Source: Tetrastigma voinierianum (lineage: Eukaryota > Streptophyta > Magnoliopsida > Vitales > Vitaceae). Taken from it: a stretch of DNA of 64,000 nt. Positions 58,780-64,000 of this stretch are shown in pieces. The stretch spans positions 1,302,001-1,366,000 of the forward strand of contig JAEQBH010000193.1 in assembly GCA_016808115.1 (NCBI GenBank), in the 5' to 3' direction. A model generated the notes under the pieces. It ran no database searches and was not told the origin of the DNA. It saw nothing but the letters and a program-made list of their open reading frames with translations. Each line of letters begins with the position of its first letter. Positions within the stretch are counted from its first letter, which is position 1. Made by a program: the position numbers and the translations under genes.

Positions 58780-59086
58780 TAATAAAAGTTCTTTTATTAT
58801 TATTATTATTATTAGTAGTGTAGTAGTAGTAGTAGAAGTATTACTATTAATATTAATATTATTATTTTGAACTAATAGTAGTAGTAGTAGTAGTATTACT
58901 ATTAATATTATTATTATTATTATTATTACTATTTTGAACTAATAGTAGTAGTAGTAGTATTACTATTAATATTATTATTACTATTATTATTATTATTATT
59001 ATTACTATTTTGAACTAATAGTAGTAGTAGTAGTAGTAGTATTACTAATAATAATAATAATAATAATATTAATAGTAATACTACTA

Positions 59087-59122
<36 letters not shown>

Positions 59123-59225
59123 ATGATAATAATAACAATAATAATGATGATGATAATAATAATAATAACGACAATAGTACTAATACTAATAATAATAGTA
59201 CCAATAATAATAATAATAGTACTAA
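58780..59225. repeat. Compound trinucleotide microsatellite field
   Basis: Blocks of ATT, AGT, TAA and CTA repeats. A higher-order unit of about 67-76 bases starting TTTTGAACTAATAG recurs at 58865, 58932 and 59008. The right half (59050-59130) is the reverse complement of the left half (GTAGTAGTATTACTA against TAGTAATACTACTAC), so a long hairpin is possible. Confidence 0.85.
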
Positions 59226-60136
59226 TAAACCCTAGCGAAGAAATAATTTTACACTTAATATTAGTCTACCAGTAGCTACTATATCTAAGATTGGTCCATT
59301 TGTTCTTATACCAAAAAACAAAACCCATCTCACAATCTCTCCTCAAAACACCATGATTTAAATTCAGAATAATAAAACATCACTTCGTGTCATAGGATAA
59401 ACCCCCCCACAAAGACTAGACAAAGTCTCCCTAAAACGTCTATCCACGGCTAAAACGGGTCAAAGGTCATTGGTTAAGACTAAATACTCTAGTTTGAAAA
59501 TTCCTCTTTCAAAACATGGGTTTCAAAGATTAATTATAAGAAAAATTTTCCTTTTGTATAAGAAAGATACAGCCAGGATAAAGTGTAGGTTAATTATTAT
59601 TGCTAGAAAAAAAAATTTAAAATCAAAACTCCATTTCCCTTGCTTATCTTTTACCCCTTTGTTCCCCTAAATAAATAAAATTAACACAAAGAATAAAGTA
59701 AGAACAAAAGAAAGTTGAAAAGAAATACTTACAATTTATTTCTTCAAAGTTTGATTACAAACTTTATGTACAAACTCTCTCTTTCTTAACTTCTCACTCA
59801 ACTATGCTCTCTATTCTTTTTACTCATGCTATTTATGTATGTACACTCAAGTCATTTATAGACTTTTGACAAGCTAAAGACAAAACTTAAAAGATAAAAA
59901 TATCTACCTAAAACATTAATTTGTGAAACAAGTGTCCTAAAAGGACAAGTACTTTACTATACACATTTACTATGCCTAATAAATGAAAAGTTGAAAAGTG
60001 TCATCAACTTTTGTACAAGTTGGTCTTATCAACTTTTGTACAAGTTAGTCTTATCTTCAGTTCTTCAAATTTTTTTGACACGTTTCTTTCTTTCTTTGTC
60101 TTCTTGTGAGATCAGGATAATCTTAGTTACGAAAAG
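59226..60136. other. AT-rich DNA downstream of the unassigned coding remnant
   Basis: No gene seen. Two 24-bp direct copies of ATCAACTTTTGTACAAGTT lie at 60002-60048. Read on the minus strand, a TATA-like CATAAATAGCATGAG (about 59829-59843) is followed by a leader-like stretch with AAACTTTGAAGAAATAAATT. This could be a promoter and 5' end of a retroelement, but I cannot prove it. Confidence 0.35.
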
Positions 60137-60789
60137 TCACGCTGTAGAATTTGTTTTGCGAGATTTGATTCTTGTTGCGGGATTTGATAATGTATCACTT
60201 CCAAAGTTGTTTTCCAAGTTGGCATAGCTTTCTGCATCTAGATTTTCCCAGAAGTTTGCATCATCGCTGACGTAAGACATTTCTGGTGAATATGCCCAAA
60301 GTTGGTTGATAAAATTCTGTTCTTCTGAAGTTATAAAAATTTTTGGGTTCAAAATTTTTTCTAAAGGCTTGGTTCTCCAAATAGACATGGTTTGGGTTTC
60401 TCCAATAAGATACTATTTTTTATTTATGGTTTTTCTAAAATAAAAAATTTGAAAATCTCTAAATCTACTATAATACACAGGAAATTCATTTGAACGGGTC
60501 ATTTCCCATTATGGTTGTTGTTGAGGTATTAAAGGTTCTTTATTGTGTTTGATATAAACATGATGATCAGCAGGGATTATGCTTCCATCAGTTTTAAATA
60601 AAGGTGGTATGGTTTCAAAAGATATATCTACAAAATTTTCAGTTCTAAAAAGATATTCTACAATGTTTTTAATTTTTTTGGAAAATTCTTAGGTACTTGA
60701 TAAATACTAGATAAAAAGATATTTTTCAAAATCCCTTGATCCATTAGTTCAAGGATGAGTTCAAAATATTTTTGATCTAAAATAGACAT
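60137..60789 (-). pseudogene. Unassigned coding remnant, downstream part
   Basis: I do not recognise this protein. On the minus strand it reads from ATG at 60789: MSILDQKYFELILELMDQG, then QVPKNFPKK, a one-base frame change in an A run (about 60665), then VEYLFRTENFVDISFE and DGSIIPADHHVYIKHNKEP, an in-frame stop, FPVYYSRFRDFQIFYFRK, another stop, then an 84-codon open piece (60137-60388) with MSYVSDDANFWENLDAESYA. Frame maintenance over about 650 bases with only three breaks argues for a once-real gene. It is Asn/Phe/Lys-rich and acidic at the end. A retroelement or endogenous pararetrovirus origin is possible but only a guess. LTR G sits immediately upstream of its ATG and the reading continues at 63107. 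Confidence 0.5.
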
Positions 60790-63106
60790 TGTGACGCCCC
60801 CGAATCCGGGGTGTACGTTGACTACCGAGTCAACCCAGTAGGGCTTCGTGAATCTTTGGGTGACAGACATCTCCACGAATCGGGGCGAGTCTCCTTTGTA
60901 AGGGCTCTACCACTTAGTGCATGTACATCCCCCGACATCCAACGACCACATAGGGTCCAAATGAGAGTAAATAATGGCCACTTGGGCCCCTGCATCATCA
61001 CTCAACCAATATATCCCAACTATATACAATAGTTTCAAGAGTTAGGAAAATACTCTTATACAACACATATTAAAATTCTAGAATTCTAATACATGTAATA
61101 CATCATGATAGCAAGCCACGATCCGATTTTCTTCTAAGCGACCTCTATGATGAGCGAATCTCCTCGTGCACTCCACTGTGCACAGAAATAATATATATAA
61201 TTGCTCAGCGGGGTGACAATGTAATAGTGGAATCACCACCCAAGTGGGTTACTCTCACACTCAGTGCATATCTGATGCTCCAAAGTAAACACATATTCAA
61301 GCAAATTCGTGATCCTACTTGAATGCAAATGACAGCCCACATCCAGAGTCACCCAGGCTCCCTCACACTTGCCTAAGCCATGTATGAGAAAACATCTTTT
61401 TCAAAACAATTCTTGTTGTTTCGAAACTATCTGCCCATCAGTATGTCGGTAAAAATAGCGGTTCCCTCAGAGGCGAATGTGTTGGAGAACCTTAGAAGCA
61501 GGTCATGGTCCTCATGAATGATCTTTGTTGGTTAGTCTCACAACCCCATTCTACGAAAATTCATCATGTGAAATTCCTTTCAAAACGATTTCGTTTTCTT
61601 TCAATTTTCATGTGTGCGCTCCACCTAATTTCCTGACTACCCCGGTGCATGAAATGCATTATGCCGTTCGATCATTTTTCAACAATATATCAATATGCAT
61701 ATATTATTAAATTTAGAATCACACATGTAATTCAACAATATCAACCAACTCCCAAATTTTCTCACTTGAGCTAGTCACTATTCCATTTCCAATGGTCTAC
61801 ACCCACAATTATATTCCATATAATTGTGACATCAAGATAACATCGAAGCTTATGCATTAACATATTAAAATCATCTCCAATGGCCTCTGAACACAGTATA
61901 TTTTATATATTTATGTTATTATGTTAACACATTAAAATCATGTATTAACCAATTTATTTCCACACAACTCAAGCCATTCATTTAACAATTCAAGCACCAC
62001 AAACACATGGACGATTTTTGTCGATTCACCGCAAACAAGATTGATTTTGCGGAGTCCCAAAGAAACGCGATGGCATTATGGGCAGCCCACTTGTCTTCCG
62101 GTTCAGCTTGCGAAGCCGGGAGTGATTTAATATAGTTTTATCTCATACACACCGCGATGCAATTTAATGCCAATTTTGCTAAGCGGCAAAATCAATTTAC
62201 GCGCGATTCTGAGCGGTCCATATGAGTCCCAAATTTCCACACTTCGGTTCAAGATTTGGGGCCCGATCAAACGACCTCTCCACTGACCTCGAGCCAACAC
62301 AAAAACACAATTTATTGCATAAAACCCACCTCACAGCCTTCCCAACGGTGACTACCTTTGTCAAAGCGAGATTAAAAATTCCAGCGACTACGGTCCCGTG
62401 TTTTGGGACTGGTCGAAGCTTGACCTCGCGACCTCGATGCAACGGCGTTATAAAACACTTAAATAAAGTGTAAAACCCAAGTAGGATAAATCCCCTACCT
62501 CACGGAGTTTGTCGAAAACTCCCAAAATCGGAGCCCACGCATAGGCCTCTCCGCGTAGAGCAGCTTTCCTTCTTGGCCCGAAGGATTTCGACGGTCGGAT
62601 CTCCCGAAAATCTAGAGATAATGAGGTCTTTCTCTCTCTAAAATGCCAAAAATCCAGCTTTCTGCCTCCCCACTGCATCCCCCACGTTTTTCTCTTCTTT
62701 TCTAATTGGAGAAGACAACCACTATTCAAGCTTTTGTCCTATTATCATTAAAATTTTCAAAATGACATATATGTCCCTTCTTTCCACTATTTCGACACTT
62801 GGCACGATCTCGGCCGTCCATTTCGATCATCACTCTACTCATGCAACTTGTGTAACATGAGTACATGTTATATGTGACTTTTGTCACATCAGATTTCGTT
62901 TTCACACGACTTAGAAGCGCGTACCTCGAAAAAGCGTGCCAATTAAGACTATCTTGGAATTGACGAAATTAAACGTGTAGCTAGATTTGCGAGATGATTC
63001 CAACGGTGCTGTCCGTTTCGTCGTAATCTAGAGAATAAAATTTTGGTTTTGGCGTCACGATTTTCTGCCATTTTTCCATAAATTACCGATTTTCTCGAGT
63101 CTTACG
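60790..63106 (-). mobile_element. Solo LTR G (Tekay-type), antisense
   Basis: In sense it begins CGTAAGACTCGAGAAAATC at 63106 (first base mutated) and ends GGGGGCGTCACA at 60790. Flanks are GACAT (60785-60789) and AACAT (63107-63111), a 4 of 5 match as expected of an aged duplication. No internal genes. Confidence 0.8.
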
Positions 63107-63350
63107 AACATATTACATATGCTAAATAAACAACGAAAAATAAATCAAGATGATGGTAAGCCAAATATCCTATTTTAATTCCATTGTTTTTTGTTCTAAA
63201 TTGTTCATACAATATACATTGGTTTTTAAATACTTTTTCATTATATTTTTCCAAAGAGAAAGATTCTATATTATCATAAATATCATATCTAGAACTTGTT
63301 TTAATTACAAGTGTTTAAAAGCGATGATAGAAAGGGTAATTTTCTAATCA
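63107..63350 (-). pseudogene. Unassigned coding remnant, upstream part
   Basis: The minus strand from about 63300 to 63107 reads without a stop: SRYDIYDNIESFSLEKYNEK, VFKNQCILYEQFRTKNNGIK, then IGYLAYHHLDLFFVVYLAY. It points straight at the ATG-side of 60789 across LTR G, with one frame change at the junction. Further upstream the frame decays (ITLSIIAFKHL then stop, about 63320-63345). It looks like the same gene as 60137-60789. Not recognised. Confidence 0.45.
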
Positions 63351-63535
63351 TATTAATTAACTGAGTTTGCTAACATTTGTTATTTCAAGAGTCTAATTTT
63401 GTTTCTAAATTCTTAATATAGTTTCTTACATTTTCTTAGTTTTAATCATTTGAATTTTGTTTCTAAAACAACAAAATGGTTTTGTAAATTTTGAAGGAAT
63501 GTTAAATTAATTTGAAATGGTTTCCATAAGAATAT
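63351..63535. other. AT-rich host DNA
   Basis: Nothing recognisable. Confidence 0.4.
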
Positions 63536-64000
63536 TGTGAAACCGAGAAAAAAAAAACTGAATTTTTTGAAAAGCTGGCAAAATGGTAATTCCGGTCGAA
63601 ATCGGAATTTTCTAGATCTCTGAATAGCGAAACGGACTTCAGATTTGGAATCGTCTCGCGAGAAATCTAGCTTTAGCGTCAATTCGTGATGATCAAATTC
63701 GAAGCGTTCGGAATTTGCACGTTTTTTGAGGCAACAAGCGTAGTAAGAGACACTTGGCGCGTGAGGTGCCTCATGATTGTCTTTTTGAAATCATCGGAGT
63801 GCGAGAATTAGTCGGCAGCCTCAGTGTGGGGCCCATAAGGTGACCTGGGCATCTCTAATTGGAGGAAAATCTCAAAATAGATGGGTAAGTGGATAAGAAA
63901 TCCGCTAGCTGATGGATTGACATGTGCGATGAGGGAATGAGAAATGAGACTTTTCTTCTCCATTTTTGGGTACGGAATCGGCGGTGGTGAGAGGGAGGCG
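63536..64000 (+). repeat. Start of Tekay-type LTR H (cut by window end)
   Basis: It begins TGTGAAACCGAGAAAAAAAA and continues with the shared block TTTTCTAGATCTCTGAATAG...GGAATCGTCTCGCGAGAAATC. The left flank is AATAT (63531-63535). The remainder lies right of the window. Confidence 0.75.

Noticed and set aside
58929..59204. Leu/Val-rich frame that looks like a membrane protein
   Set aside because: It is a direct translation of trinucleotide repeats.
60264..60276. TGACGTAAG, similar to the as-1 site of plant pararetrovirus promoters
   Set aside because: It lies inside the coding remnant and about 430 bases from the TATA-like site. A single 9-base match is expected by chance.

Overview
The window is nuclear DNA from a flowering plant. 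It carries Athila and Tekay-type Ty3/gypsy retrotransposons, a Ty1/copia (Tork-like) element, a CACTA transposon end and a plastid ndhB scrap. I found no intact host gene, no rRNA or tRNA gene and no CRISPR array. Almost every coding trace is a broken retroelement gene, and most of the sequence is LTR. The nesting is typical of old, gene-poor plant heterochromatin. I cannot name the species.

Layout, left to right. Bases 1-8639 are element A, an Athila-like element on the minus strand whose 3' LTR is cut by the window edge. A sits inside the gag gene of element B (8640-16241, plus strand), a sister element whose 5' half must lie left of the window. B ends inside a minus-strand LTR fragment (J, 16242-16968), and J sits in the LTR/leader junction of a copia element (16969-17313). 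That copia sequence is interrupted by a lone LTR (O, 17314-19781, TSD TATGG) and resumes at 19787-19842, where a CACTA transposon end begins (19843). The CACTA DNA is split by element C (20688-29352, a two-LTR Tekay-type element, TSD ATTAA). After C come AT-rich DNA with an ndhB fragment, LTR fragment K (about 31095-33032), solo LTR M (33595-36690, TSD ATAAT), and two rearranged minus-strand LTR remnants N1 and N2 (36851-40613).

From 40614 a copia RT/RNase H remnant runs to about 42150, with its 3' UTR and LTR start to 43136. Three insertions follow, one inside another: LTR F (43137-45269 and 57263-57879, TSD ATTAA), solo LTR E inside F, and the two-LTR Tekay-type element D (46020-54817, TSD GTTTT) inside E. 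Removing them makes the host continuous: copia pol, copia LTR, initiator-Met primer site, copia leader (to 58553). A trinucleotide repeat field follows (58780-59225), then an unassigned minus-strand coding remnant (60137-60789 and about 63107-63350) split by LTR G, and the start of LTR H (63536-64000).

Functionally, A and B keep gag, protease and a 3' plant-specific ORF but show no reverse transcriptase or integrase, so they look non-autonomous. C has lost gag. D has traces of the whole gag-PR-RT-RH-IN-chromodomain polyprotein, shattered by stops and frameshifts. The points I would follow up first are: a GC-rich leader cassette with two paired stem-loops, shared by O and D; LTR-internal tandem arrays (37 bp in M, about 185 bp in E); and the unassigned coding remnant.
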